NCBI RefSeq assembly: GCF_034314105.1
Contig: NZ_JAVIWJ010000001.1
Location: 2,791,501-2,855,500, forward strand
DNA: 64,000 bases
Source of the DNA: Pseudomonas sp. AB6
Lineage (GTDB): Bacteria > Pseudomonadota > Gammaproteobacteria > Pseudomonadales > Pseudomonadaceae
Direction of reading: 5' to 3'
Position numbers and translations under genes: made by a program. The notes below the pieces were generated by a model. It was not told the origin of the DNA. It was given only the letters and a program-made list of their open reading frames with translations, and searched no databases. This document shows positions 46,536 to 54,694 of this stretch, in pieces. Position 1 is the first letter of the stretch. Every line of letters starts with the position of its first letter.

Positions 46536-47753
46536 TTATTCATCCCGCAGCGCTACAACCGGTGATAACCGAGACGCTGAAATCGCGGGGTACAGTCCAA
46601 AAAACAAACCTGTGCATAGAGAGCTGCCCATGCCTAGTGGCAAAGACAACAATGAAAGGCTGAATGGCCAACCGGAAAACAGCGTAAAAACATAAGCCGC
46701 CGCCACGCCCAGCACCGCGCCGAGGATTGCCCCGGCGATAGACAGCGTGGTGGCTTCAAGCAGGAACAACGTGCGGATATCACGCGGGCGAGCCCCCAAG
46801 GCCATGCGCACTCCAATCTCGCGTCGCCGCTCGGAGACGTTCATCAGCATCACGTTCATCACCCCGACCCCGCCCACCAACAACGAGATACTTCCAAGCC
46901 CCGCCAGTAGCCAGGCGAAGGTCTCGGCCTGACGCCGAAGTCCCTCCAGCAGTTGTTGTGCAACTTGCACGTCCACCTGGCGACCGCCGAGCTGCGCGCT
47001 CAAAAGGGCCTTTAGCGCCTGGGCCGTAGTGTCTAAATCGATGTCAGGCTTGACCTTGGCCACGAGGTTGCCGATCTCGGCCGATGGCCTGAGACGCTGC
47101 ATACCTTCAATGGGAATGAAAATGGACTCATCCGCAAGGATGGGCATCAGCGGGTTAGCCGTTTGGCTGCGGGCGATACCGATGACTTGATAAAGGTAAT
47201 GGTCTATTTGCAGCGCGTCTCCCAGCTGCAACGGTTGGCCCTGGGCACGTAAATCTTCAGCAACCCGCGCCCCGACCACGACAAAGGTGCTGCGCTGATC
47301 GAAGGCTGAAATGAAACGCCCAACCTGCAATTCCAAACCCAGGATCTCGGCCAGCCCAGCAGTGGTCCCCACCAGACTCGCATCCAAATGCGCCGCGTCT
47401 CGCTTAATACGCACTGAATGTTGAATGATCGGTGCAACTTGGGAAATGCCTAGCACGTCCTGACGAATCCGCTGGGTATCCAGGGTTGGCGCAAGCAAGG
47501 GCTTCTTTTGCGCGGAAAATGGAAAGCTGACGACCAGCGTGTCGGTGCCCATGTCGTTGAACGTGCGCAAGGCGTCTTCGGCAGCATTGCGGCCGATGTT
47601 AAGCAATGCGATAACCGAGGCGCTACCCACTACGATGCCCAGCAGGGCGAGTAACGACCGTCGCCCAAGGGAGCGCAGACTGTCGATGCACTCAGCGAAG
47701 GCCTGTCGCCATGAGGTCGAGGAATGCGCTTCAAGATTAACCATGGGCACCAT
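46536..47753 (-). CDS. MacB-type ABC exporter permease
   Basis: A 405-residue permease with the MacB/FtsX plan: one membrane helix at about 36-56 (LLALLGIVVGSASVIALLNIG), a large periplasmic domain (about 60-280), then three C-terminal helices containing GGVGVMNVMLMNVSERRREIGVRMALGARPRDI, the FtsX hallmark. In E. coli MacB the ATPase is fused, but here it is a separate upstream gene. The start overlaps the ATPase stop by 17 bases. Mechanotransmission through TolC is the known mode for this family. Confidence 0.92.
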   Translation of the reverse strand: MVPMVNLEAHSSTSWRQAFAECIDSLRSLGRRSLLALLGIVVGSASVIALLNIGRNAAEDALRTFNDMGTDTLVVSFPFSAQKKPLLAPTLDTQRIRQDVLGISQVAPIIQHSVRIKRDAAHLDASLVGTTAGLAEILGLELQVGRFISAFDQRSTFVVVGARVAEDLRAQGQPLQLGDALQIDHYLYQVIGIARSQTANPLMPILADESIFIPIEGMQRLRPSAEIGNLVAKVKPDIDLDTTAQALKALLSAQLGGRQVDVQVAQQLLEGLRRQAETFAWLLAGLGSISLLVGGVGVMNVMLMNVSERRREIGVRMALGARPRDIRTLFLLEATTLSIAGAILGAVLGVAAAYVFTLFSGWPFSLSLLSLPLGMGSSLCTGLFFGLYPAISASRLSPVVALRDE

Positions 47754-48456
47754 CCTCGTGCAGCTCGCCGTCGATCACTTGAATTCTTCGATCAAATGGT
47801 TTGGCCAGTTCAATGTCGTGGGTCACCATAACCAGCGTCACCCCATGCTCGCGATTGAGCCCCAGCAGCAACGCCATGATGTCTTTCGCGGTTTGGCTGT
47901 CCAAATTGCCGGTGGGCTCATCGGCCAACACTAAAGCTGGACGGCCCACCAAAGCACGGGCAATCGCAACCCGCTGACGCTGACCCCCGGACAAATCAGC
48001 GGGTTTACAGTCCACTCGGTCGGCAAGACCGACCAAGGCCAATTGTTCCCGCGCCAATAACCGGGCTTCACGACGCGGCAGACCGCGATAGCTCAGCGGC
48101 AACGCAACGTTATCGATGACGCTGAGCCGGGGTAGCAAATTGAAGGCCTGGAACACAAACCCTATCTCGCGATTTCGCAGGTAAGCCAGACGGTCAGCAT
48201 CCGCGCTTTGAACGCACAACCCTGTGAAGGTCAACGCTCCGCAAGTAGGTTGTTCGAGTAATCCCAAGATATTCAAGAGTGTACTTTTACCCGATCCCGA
48301 TGCCCCGACCAGCGCACACGTATGTCCACGCTTTATGACGAGATTAACGTTATTGAGTACTGTAACAACTTCCTGAGCTCGTCGATAACAGTGACTTACG
48401 CCGAATAACGAGAGCAACTCTGGCGTCTCCTTTGGAACGGCTTTTTGTATTAACAT
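47737..48456 (-). CDS. ABC exporter ATPase (LolD/MacB-type)
   Basis: A 239-residue ATPase with Walker A GASGSGKST, Q-loop FVFQAFNLLPRLS, signature LSGGQRQRVAIARAL, Walker B ALVLADEPTGNLDS and H-loop MVTHD. The LolD/MacB subclass marker NLDSQTAKDIM follows. I start at ATG 48456; an in-frame TTG at 48474 is possible but has no clear ribosome site. It leads the five-gene exporter operon, with the regulator gene 182 bases upstream on the same strand. Confidence 0.93.
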   Translation of the reverse strand: MLIQKAVPKETPELLSLFGVSHCYRRAQEVVTVLNNVNLVIKRGHTCALVGASGSGKSTLLNILGLLEQPTCGALTFTGLCVQSADADRLAYLRNREIGFVFQAFNLLPRLSVIDNVALPLSYRGLPRREARLLAREQLALVGLADRVDCKPADLSGGQRQRVAIARALVGRPALVLADEPTGNLDSQTAKDIMALLLGLNREHGVTLVMVTHDIELAKPFDRRIQVIDGELHEDGAHG

Positions 48457-48613
48457 ACTGTGCGAATTCACCAACCCAAGCCTACCCGCTCGCTAAAAAT
48501 TAACTATGGATACTGAGTTTACCGCCGGCTGTCACCCATCAAAACTTAACCTTCCAAGGCACTAAATACATGACTGTCCCTGATAATAGGAGCAACGCGA
48601 CTTTAGGCACAAT

Positions 48614-48627
48614 CCTACAGATGTAGG
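48614..48627. promoter_or_regulatory. CCTACA-GA-TGTAGG dyad upstream of the exporter operon
   Basis: A perfect 14-base dyad in the gap between the LuxR-type regulator and the exporter operon, about 160 bases upstream of the ATPase start. The half-site resembles that of LuxR-type boxes. A related dyad lies upstream of the regulator gene (48859-48876). Operator function is inference. Confidence 0.55.
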
Positions 48628-48638
48628 GGGTATTACAA

Positions 48639-48833
48639 TCAGCGCGACTTTTGTTTGCTCATATATTGGGCCATGAGTGCAGCGCGGGTTTTTGCTCCAT
48701 TCTTTTTTAACAGCGAAGACACATGATCCCGGGCCGTGTAGTCACTAATACTGAGGGTTTCAGCGATTTGTTTGTTTGTTTTTCCGCACAACAACAGTGC
48801 CAGCACTTCGCGCTCTCGGCGTGTTAATCGCAT
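48639..48833 (-). CDS. HTH-only LuxR-type regulator
   Basis: A 64-residue protein that is nothing but a LuxR/GerE helix-turn-helix domain: LTRREREVLALLLCGKTNKQIAETLSISDYTARDHVSSLLKKNGAKTRAAL contains the family residues REREVL, G.TNK.IA.TL and V..H.SSLLKK-type positions. There is no AHL-binding, receiver or ATPase domain. A strong ribosome site (AAGGATGGAG) precedes the ATG. It sits at the head of the exporter operon on the same strand and is its likely regulator. It may be a full small regulator or the remnant of a larger one. Confidence 0.85.
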   Translation of the reverse strand: MRLTRREREVLALLLCGKTNKQIAETLSISDYTARDHVSSLLKKNGAKTRAALMAQYMSKQKSR

Positions 48834-49334
48834 AGCTCCATCCTTAATATGATCGATGTCCTACTTCCGTGTAGGAATTCTCTTACATGCCACACTTTTG
48901 CCGCTCAAACAGTAAATCGGCAACCACCTCATTTTATTTAGGCGAGAAATAATAATTATTCACCGGCAGATCATCGCGACCGAATACTTGAAACTGTTCT
49001 TACGCGACAACAGGCTTATGGTCAGAGCCGGACACCTTTTGCTGAAGAAACTTCCTACAATAAAATATCTTCGCTCTGTAAGCATTAAGAAAGAGCACCT
49101 ACATGGCACCCACGTTGATGATGACTTTTTGCAGCGGCACCGATAAGCAGCCTTTAACCACTAGTTGTATAGACAGGCGGCACAATAAACTTCGCGAATG
49201 AGAATTACAATCATCTGTTACAAATAACGCGGCATCCCGTTCACGCCGTAACGTGTCTAAAAAAAGACTTGCACGCTGTCTATGACTAGCACCCTGTCCG
49301 GGCGACAAGCATAGGCCTTGGATTAGGCCGTCGA
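48834..49334. other. Intergenic region upstream of the exporter regulator
   Basis: 501 bases with no secure gene, noticeably AT-rich around 48925-49080. It holds the CCTAC dyad, extra CCTACA half-sites (49052, 49099) and a possible 32-codon plus-strand frame (49103-49201, begins MAPTLMMTFCSG). The opposite 69-codon frame (49099-49308) overlaps it. Neither has a good ribosome binding site. Confidence 0.5.
48859..48876. promoter_or_regulatory. TCCTAC-N6-GTAGGA dyad upstream of the LuxR-type gene
   Basis: A perfect 6-bp-arm dyad 26 bases upstream of the regulator start. It shares the CCTAC/GTAGG half-site with the dyad at 48614, though the spacer is two bases longer. Possible autoregulatory site; inference. 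Confidence 0.5.
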
Positions 49335-50651
49335 TCAGCGAGGTGAACCGGCTGCCGCATCATCAACCTCCAGTGCCCGACGCAGGCCAAAGAAGCCAGC
49401 GGTCGCTAAACCAACTGCGCCCATGACCGCGCTATAGCCAACGCACACCCAAGGGCTCCACGGCATCAATGCAATCAACATCAACGGTGTGGTGCTGGCC
49501 CACAACGCATAAGCGATGTTGTAAGTGAAGGAAATACCGGAGACGCGAATGTGCGCCGGGAACAACCCAACCATCACGGATGGCACAACGCCCACTATGC
49601 CGCAGGCTAAACCGGCAATTGCATACGCCAGACCTACAGGCAGCCAGTTACCGACCAGGCTGGTGTACAAAACGCCGATGCCGAAGGGCAGCAACAGGCT
49701 ATAGACGATAACGCTGCACCATGCGCCCAAGCGATCTACCAGCAGACCAGCTAGCACACAACCGATGTTGAGAAACACGATGCCCACAGCACTTAGCGCA
49801 AAGGTGTGGCTGGCACTCATGCCAAAGCGTTGCTGCATTACAGTGGGCGTAATCACCACTAACACCACAACCGCCGAGGTCAGTACGCAGGTCAGCAACA
49901 CCGCTGGCAACAGCGCTTGACGGTGCTCGCGAAGTACGGCGCGCAGGGGAAATTCTCCCAGCGCTTCTCGCTGAGCCTGTAAAGCCATGAACACCGGGGT
50001 CTCGCTTAGCCAACGACGCAACCAAACACCGACTACCCCAAATATGCCGCCCAGCAAAAATGGAATGCGCCAGGCGAAATCGAGAATCTCGGCTTGACTG
50101 TAAGCCCGCGCCAACCAGGTCGCGACCAGCGCACCCAGTAAGTAGCCGAAGGTCAGACCTGCTTGCAAGACACCCAGCGCATAACCACGGTGGCCAGTTG
50201 GCGCGTGTTCAGCAACAAATACCCAAGCGCTAGGTACTTCGCCACCCACGGCTGCTCCCTGCAAGATACGAAACGCCAGCAAGATTAGCGGCGCCCAATA
50301 GCCAATCTGCGCATAGGTCGGCATGAGCCCAATCAATAGGCACGGCAGTGCCATCAACAGAATGCTCAAGCTGAATATTCGCTTGCGACCCAGGCGGTCC
50401 GCGAAGTGCGCCATCAGGATACCGCCCAATGGCCGCGCCAGATAACCGGTGACAAATATCCCGAAACTTTGCAGCAGACGCAGCCATTGCGGCATTTGCG
50501 GAGGGAAAAACAACTGACTCAGAGTCAGCGCGAAGAAGACAAAAATGATGAAGTCATAGATTTCCAACGCGCCGCCGAGCGCCGCCAAGCCCAGGGTTTT
50601 GTAGTCAGCCCTGGACAGCGACTGGGTGCGAGGTTGCTCAATAGCTGTCAT
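49335..50651 (-). CDS. MFS transporter, metabolite:H+ symporter (MHS) type
   Basis: A 438-residue transporter with 12 helices and the MHS/ProP-KgtP pattern: GGALEIYDFIIFVFFALTL at helix 1, RPLGGILMAHFADRLGRKR and GRxxxL-like LLIGLMPTYAQIG, then SAWVFVAEHAPTGHRGYALG. It should import an organic acid or betaine-like solute with protons; the substrate is not visible. The start at 50651 (MTAIEQPRTQ) is preferred because the longer frame to 50747 adds an unrelated 32 residues. It is monocistronic. Confidence 0.9.
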   Translation of the reverse strand: MTAIEQPRTQSLSRADYKTLGLAALGGALEIYDFIIFVFFALTLSQLFFPPQMPQWLRLLQSFGIFVTGYLARPLGGILMAHFADRLGRKRIFSLSILLMALPCLLIGLMPTYAQIGYWAPLILLAFRILQGAAVGGEVPSAWVFVAEHAPTGHRGYALGVLQAGLTFGYLLGALVATWLARAYSQAEILDFAWRIPFLLGGIFGVVGVWLRRWLSETPVFMALQAQREALGEFPLRAVLREHRQALLPAVLLTCVLTSAVVVLVVITPTVMQQRFGMSASHTFALSAVGIVFLNIGCVLAGLLVDRLGAWCSVIVYSLLLPFGIGVLYTSLVGNWLPVGLAYAIAGLACGIVGVVPSVMVGLFPAHIRVSGISFTYNIAYALWASTTPLMLIALMPWSPWVCVGYSAVMGAVGLATAGFFGLRRALEVDDAAAGSPR

Positions 50652-51028
50652 GAAAAATCCGAAACAGGGGTACTTGAAACTGTCACAGGCATTGGCATGG
50701 GCACCCGGACGCAGACGCCCAGCATACCAAAAGCACAATGCCCGCAAAGCAAGCAGCGGCTAAACCCTTGGCTTCGAGGGAAGTTCTCTGATTAGTGCCT
50801 AAGTGGACTGCCTGCGATTGCGCCGCTACCCATCGACCCTCTGAGCCGCCGTTATCGGCCTTTTTATCTTTATTGCACAGTCGTGACAGCGACGACTGTG
50901 GCTGGGTCGGCATGATCGGGTTTTCCCATCGGGTGTGTCTTCGAGGTCAGCAATGGCCGAGGAAAGTCTGCGACTTCGTTTTAGCCCAGTGAGGCGCACC
51001 TGATAGGCGGCACGCCTTGGGCCCGTGA
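50652..51028. other. Intergenic region between the MHS transporter and the dehydrogenase genes
   Basis: 377 bases. Short frames on both strands (for example 50795-50992, plus) lack ribosome sites and known features. I see no promoter motif that I can defend and no repeat. Confidence 0.4.
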
Positions 51029-51904
51029 TCAATTGCGTTTAGCGCGACGCTCGGCAACCTGCCCCAACACGGCGAGGTCCATGTGGCCTTCGTCGTGGGC
51101 CTGAGCATCCAGCAGGCTTTCGTGGACCAACTCGGCCATGGGCAGTGCAACTGAAACCCGCTCTGCCGCCGCCAATGCCAGCCCGACATCCTTGAGGCCC
51201 AGCGACGCTTTAAAGGCGGCGGGTTCATAGCGACGTTCAGCGATCAACGCGCCGTAGCCTTGATAGACCGGGCCGGGAAAAATGCTGCTGGAAATCAGCT
51301 CGATCAGCTTTGCCGACTCAATCCCGTATGCGCCCACCAACACCGCCGCTTCACCCATGGACTCGATGGCCGAGGCCAGCATGAAATTGACCGCGAGTTT
51401 CATCACATTCGCGCTGGCGGCTTTTTCGCCAAGCGCCCAGGTTTTGCGACCGATCAGGGCGAGCAGCGGTTGTACTTGCTCAATGGCCGACGCGGGGCCC
51501 GCCGCCAAAATATTCAGGTTGGCGCTGGCAGCTACATCTGGACGACCCATCACCGGCGCGGCGATATAGGCCACACCTTGGGCCTGGTGCAAAGTCGCCA
51601 GCTCTTCGGCAAACGCCACGGCAATGGTGGCCATATTGACGTGAATCAACGGCGCCTTGAGGCTTTTTAGCAGGCCGGAATCCAGCAATACCTCGCGTAC
51701 GGCCTGGTCGTCTGCGAGCATGCTGAACACGATGTCTACCTCAAACGCCTGTCGCGGCTGACTCGCCGCTTTGGCCCCAAGCTCAACCAACTTTTGTACC
51801 GGCGCGGGTGAGCGGTTCCAAACCCATAGTTCGTGACCGCCTTTCAACAGATTGCTGGCCATGGCTTGGCCCATGTTGCCGAGTCCGACAAATCCAATTT
51901 TCAT
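51029..51904 (-). CDS. 3-hydroxyisobutyrate dehydrogenase-like NAD(P)-dependent oxidoreductase
   Basis: A 291-residue beta-hydroxyacid dehydrogenase. The Rossmann start MKIGFVGLGNMGQAMASNLL binds the nucleotide, and the catalytic Lys lies in ANVMKLAVNFMLAS (about residue 170). The substrate motif is altered: the usual DAPVSGG appears as IAAPVMGRPDVA. That form is seen in GLYR-type glyoxylate/succinic semialdehyde reductases and imine-reductase-like members. The substrate is therefore uncertain. It is divergent from a LysE exporter gene. Confidence 0.88.
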   Translation of the reverse strand: MKIGFVGLGNMGQAMASNLLKGGHELWVWNRSPAPVQKLVELGAKAASQPRQAFEVDIVFSMLADDQAVREVLLDSGLLKSLKAPLIHVNMATIAVAFAEELATLHQAQGVAYIAAPVMGRPDVAASANLNILAAGPASAIEQVQPLLALIGRKTWALGEKAASANVMKLAVNFMLASAIESMGEAAVLVGAYGIESAKLIELISSSIFPGPVYQGYGALIAERRYEPAAFKASLGLKDVGLALAAAERVSVALPMAELVHESLLDAQAHDEGHMDLAVLGQVAERRAKRN

Positions 51905-52017
51905 GTGTCTGCTCTCCGGTTGAAGAATAAAGTTCTAGTGCGACTAAAAAAATGCGACGAGGGTTGGACACTGGCGCGTAGATTAAACTCCCTGGCGACT
52001 TTTCAAGGAATATCGGA

Positions 52018-52662
52018 ATGACCCCTTCCCTGCTGCTAGCTGTTCTTGCCTCCGGCTTCATATACGGCATCACACCCGGTCCAGGAGTATTGGCGGTGTT
52101 CGGCATTGGCGCCGCGCAAGGACGACGCGCCGGAGCGGCCTTTCTCAGCGGGCACTTGCTGGGCGATGTGGTCTGGTGCAGCACCGCTTTGGTTGCGATT
52201 GTCGGCGCCAAGGTTATCGGCAGTACCGCGTTCGACGTGCTTGGGATACTGAGCGGCATGTACCTGTTCTGGCTCGGCCTTCGTGCCCTTCGTGCCAAAC
52301 GCAGTCAAAACCATCAGCCTCAAGCCGTGGCGCGTCAGCCGTTCTGGCATGGCGTAACCTTTGGCCTGACCAACCCCAAAGCGTATCCCGTCGCGGTGGC
52401 GACCTTTACTGCGTTGATTTCCAGCCGGGCCGAACTGCTGGACTGGTCGATGCTTCCGGGGATGATTCTGCTCAGTTTTGTAGGGGGAATTGCAGCGTAC
52501 GCCATAGTCGTGGCCATCGTCGGTGCGCGGCATGTGCGAGCCGTGTATGTGCGCCATGAACTAGTAATTACCCGCGTTTGCGGCGTGATGTTCATTGGCT
52601 TCGCAATAAATGCGCTGGCGCATTCGGTGCCCGGTTTGCTGTCACGTTTCTCAACCCGATAA
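52018..52662 (+). CDS. LysE family translocator
   Basis: A 214-residue inner-membrane exporter with six hydrophobic segments and the LysE/RhtB signature GITPGPGVLAVFGIGAAQGRRAG (about 19-40), then FGLTNPKAYPVAVATFTAL in the second half. Such proteins export amino acids such as homoserine, threonine or lysine. The actual substrate cannot be read. A GGAAT ribosome site precedes the ATG. It is divergent from the dehydrogenase gene, 113 bases away. Confidence 0.9.
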   Translation: MTPSLLLAVLASGFIYGITPGPGVLAVFGIGAAQGRRAGAAFLSGHLLGDVVWCSTALVAIVGAKVIGSTAFDVLGILSGMYLFWLGLRALRAKRSQNHQPQAVARQPFWHGVTFGLTNPKAYPVAVATFTALISSRAELLDWSMLPGMILLSFVGGIAAYAIVVAIVGARHVRAVYVRHELVITRVCGVMFIGFAINALAHSVPGLLSRFSTR

Positions 52663-52715
52663 ATTAAGCATGAGTTAAGCGAAAGAGATCAGTTTGGCTG
52701 TCGGAAAAAAATGCC

Positions 52716-52741
52716 TTCGCAGGCAAGCCTACCCCCGCAGG
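52716..52741. repeat. REP-like unit
   Basis: TTCGCAGGCAAGCCTACCCC resembles the unit at 11746 (GCAGGCAAGCCTGCTCCCAC). It sits between the convergent LysE and sugar dehydrogenase genes. Confidence 0.55.
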
Positions 52742-52792
52742 ATTATAGGAGTTGGTTTGCCGATTAAAGTGTCTGTACAGCCAACTCACTGG

Positions 52793-53974
52793 TTAATCCA
52801 ATCCAACCTTCAACAGTTCCCCATTCTGCTCGTCCGTCAGCACATACAAGTACCCATCCGGGCTCATCCTCACGTCGCGGATCCGCGCTTTTAATTCGCC
52901 TAACAATCGCTCTTCATGAACGATCCTGTCGCCAACGAATTGCAGGCGTATCAGTTCACGCGCCGCTAATGCGCCGATAAACAGGTTGTGATCCCAAGGC
53001 TTGAAATGATCCGAATCATAGAATGCCATGCCGCTGATAGCTGGGGATTTCTCCCAAACGTGCCTGGGCGCAACCGTACCCTCTGCTGTTTTACCCTTGG
53101 CCTGCGAGATGGGTAAACCGGAGTAATCCACGCCGTCGGTTGCGATAGGCCATCCGTAGTTTTTCCCGGCCTCGATTACATTGACTTCATCCCCACCTTT
53201 AGGCCCGTGCTCGTGGGTCCAGAGGGTACCGGTCCATGGGTTCAGTGCCGCGCCCTGTGGATTGCGGTGGCCGTAGGACCAAATTTCAGGCCGAACACCG
53301 GCTTGGCCTACGAACGGATTATCGTCCGGCACTCGACCATCCGGAAAAATCCTTACGACCTTGCCTTGCAGCTTGTCCAAGTCCTGAGCCGTTGGGCGGT
53401 TGTTATTTTCACCCAAGGTAACGAACAGGTAGCCGTCACGGTCGAAGACCATCCGAGAGCCGAAATGATTGCCTGTGGATAACTTCGGCTCCTGACGAAA
53501 GATCACCTTGAAATTCTCAAGCGACGTCATGTCCTGAGAGAGTCGACCACGGCCCACCGCAGTACCAGCTGTTCCCCCTTCGCCACCGCCTTCGGCGTAC
53601 GACAAATAAACCAGTCGGTCATTGATGAAGTCCGGGGACACCACCACATCAAGCAATCCGCCCTGACCTTGAGCCCAGACTTTGGGCACGCCAGACAGCG
53701 GGGGCGAAAGCTTGCCGTCAACTGACACGATTCGCAGATTGCCTGGGCGTTCGGTGACCAAGATCCCTTGGCGGTTTGGCAAGAATGCAAGCGCCCACGG
53801 ATGGTCTAGGCCCTTGGCTATTTGATCAACAGTGACCGTACCTAACTCGCTGTCAAACGTTTGAATCGGCCCAGCCGAAGCGGTGAGTGTTAACCCTAGC
53901 AACGTGCTGGCACAGACGGTGGCGAACAGGGTTTTACGCAATGAAAAAACAGTCGGAAGAACAATACGCAACAT
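52793..53974 (-). CDS. Exported PQQ-dependent aldose sugar dehydrogenase (YliI-like)
   Basis: A 393-residue protein with a signal peptide (about 1-35, ending ASAGP) and a soluble beta-propeller of the GDH-B/Asd type. Motifs include GLDHPWALAFLPNRQGILVTERPG, GNHFGSRMVFDRDGYLFVTLGE and WSYGHRNPQGAALNPWTGTLWTHEHGPKGGDEVN (His and Arg that bind PQQ). It should oxidise aldoses in the periplasm with PQQ. The gene for a small exported protein follows it on the minus strand order (upstream by 9 bases), suggesting co-transcription. Confidence 0.9.
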   Translation of the reverse strand: MLRIVLPTVFSLRKTLFATVCASTLLGLTLTASAGPIQTFDSELGTVTVDQIAKGLDHPWALAFLPNRQGILVTERPGNLRIVSVDGKLSPPLSGVPKVWAQGQGGLLDVVVSPDFINDRLVYLSYAEGGGEGGTAGTAVGRGRLSQDMTSLENFKVIFRQEPKLSTGNHFGSRMVFDRDGYLFVTLGENNNRPTAQDLDKLQGKVVRIFPDGRVPDDNPFVGQAGVRPEIWSYGHRNPQGAALNPWTGTLWTHEHGPKGGDEVNVIEAGKNYGWPIATDGVDYSGLPISQAKGKTAEGTVAPRHVWEKSPAISGMAFYDSDHFKPWDHNLFIGALAARELIRLQFVGDRIVHEERLLGELKARIRDVRMSPDGYLYVLTDEQNGELLKVGLD

Positions 53975-53983
53975 GAGCGATTC

Positions 53984-54322
53984 CTATCTATTCAGGTCTC
54001 TGCTTGGGGGGCTCGAAGGCGCCCCGGAAGGTAGCTGGCGAGATTGAGCGCCGTTGCCGATGCCGCCATTTTCAAGGGTTGGCGGCCGAGGGTTAGTCTG
54101 CGGGCTGATGCGATTCGACGGAATACTCGACGTAGTGCCCTGTCGACTATTAGGGTTGGCGCGGCGAATGGGGCTGTTGTACGGATTATTGTTGAACGTG
54201 CTGTTGCGGTTGGCCCCACCGGCTGGGGTATTTGCGCCAGCCTGAGCTAAACCGACCATGCCCATTCCTAACACCGCGCTGAGCGCAAACCTTGCAATAC
54301 ACCGCTTGAAACTCTCCATCAC
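53984..54322 (-). CDS. Small exported Asn/Pro/Ser-rich protein
   Basis: A 112-residue protein with signal peptide MMESFKRCIARFALSAVLGMGMVGLAQAGA. The mature part is low-complexity, rich in Asn, Pro, Arg, Ser and Gly (for example NSTFNNNPYNSPIRRANPNSR), and should be disordered in the periplasm or outside. AAGGTAGGTGATG at the start gives a good ribosome site. It lies 9 bases upstream of the sugar dehydrogenase gene on the same strand. I do not recognise a family; the intrinsic disorder makes homology uncertain. Confidence 0.65.
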   Translation of the reverse strand: MMESFKRCIARFALSAVLGMGMVGLAQAGANTPAGGANRNSTFNNNPYNSPIRRANPNSRQGTTSSIPSNRISPQTNPRPPTLENGGIGNGAQSRQLPSGAPSSPPSRDLNR

Positions 54323-54694
54323 CTACCTTCTGTTCGAAATGGTAACGACAGAGGTTTGATAACAATTGTCGCGCTAAGTTGCGGCGCTAAGCCATCAACG
54401 TTGAGAATGAGCCTGGAAGGCAAACCCAGCCTAGTCCCGCCTGCACCGCAGCGCATTGCTTCACGACCACCCCGTGTTAATTTTTGCCCCGTTGGTGACG
54501 AACTCTCGCCACCGCCTCTATTAATTTGAAACACGTGTGCCGTTGTTAAGGCACTCTTTGTCGGTAAGTGCACAATTGTTCCAGACACGCTATTCGGCTA
54601 CGCGGTAGGTTGTTGCAGGTACGTCCAAACGACGAGTAAAAACAGTTCGGATTGTGTGAGTTGGGCCCGACCCAAAACAGGAGAGATGGCACCC
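54323..54694. other. Intergenic region upstream of the AraC gene
   Basis: 372 bases between divergent genes. A minus-strand frame at 54319-54588 has no credible ribosome site and odd composition. The region should hold the promoters for the exported-protein/sugar dehydrogenase unit and for the AraC gene; no operator is evident. Confidence 0.4.

Noticed and set aside
49099..49308. 69-codon minus-strand frame near the exporter regulator
   Set aside because: No ribosome site, and it overlaps the opposite short frame and half-sites; not called.
54319..54588. 89-codon minus-strand frame before the AraC gene
   Set aside because: Composition and lack of a ribosome site suggest chance; it overlaps the start of the exported-protein gene.
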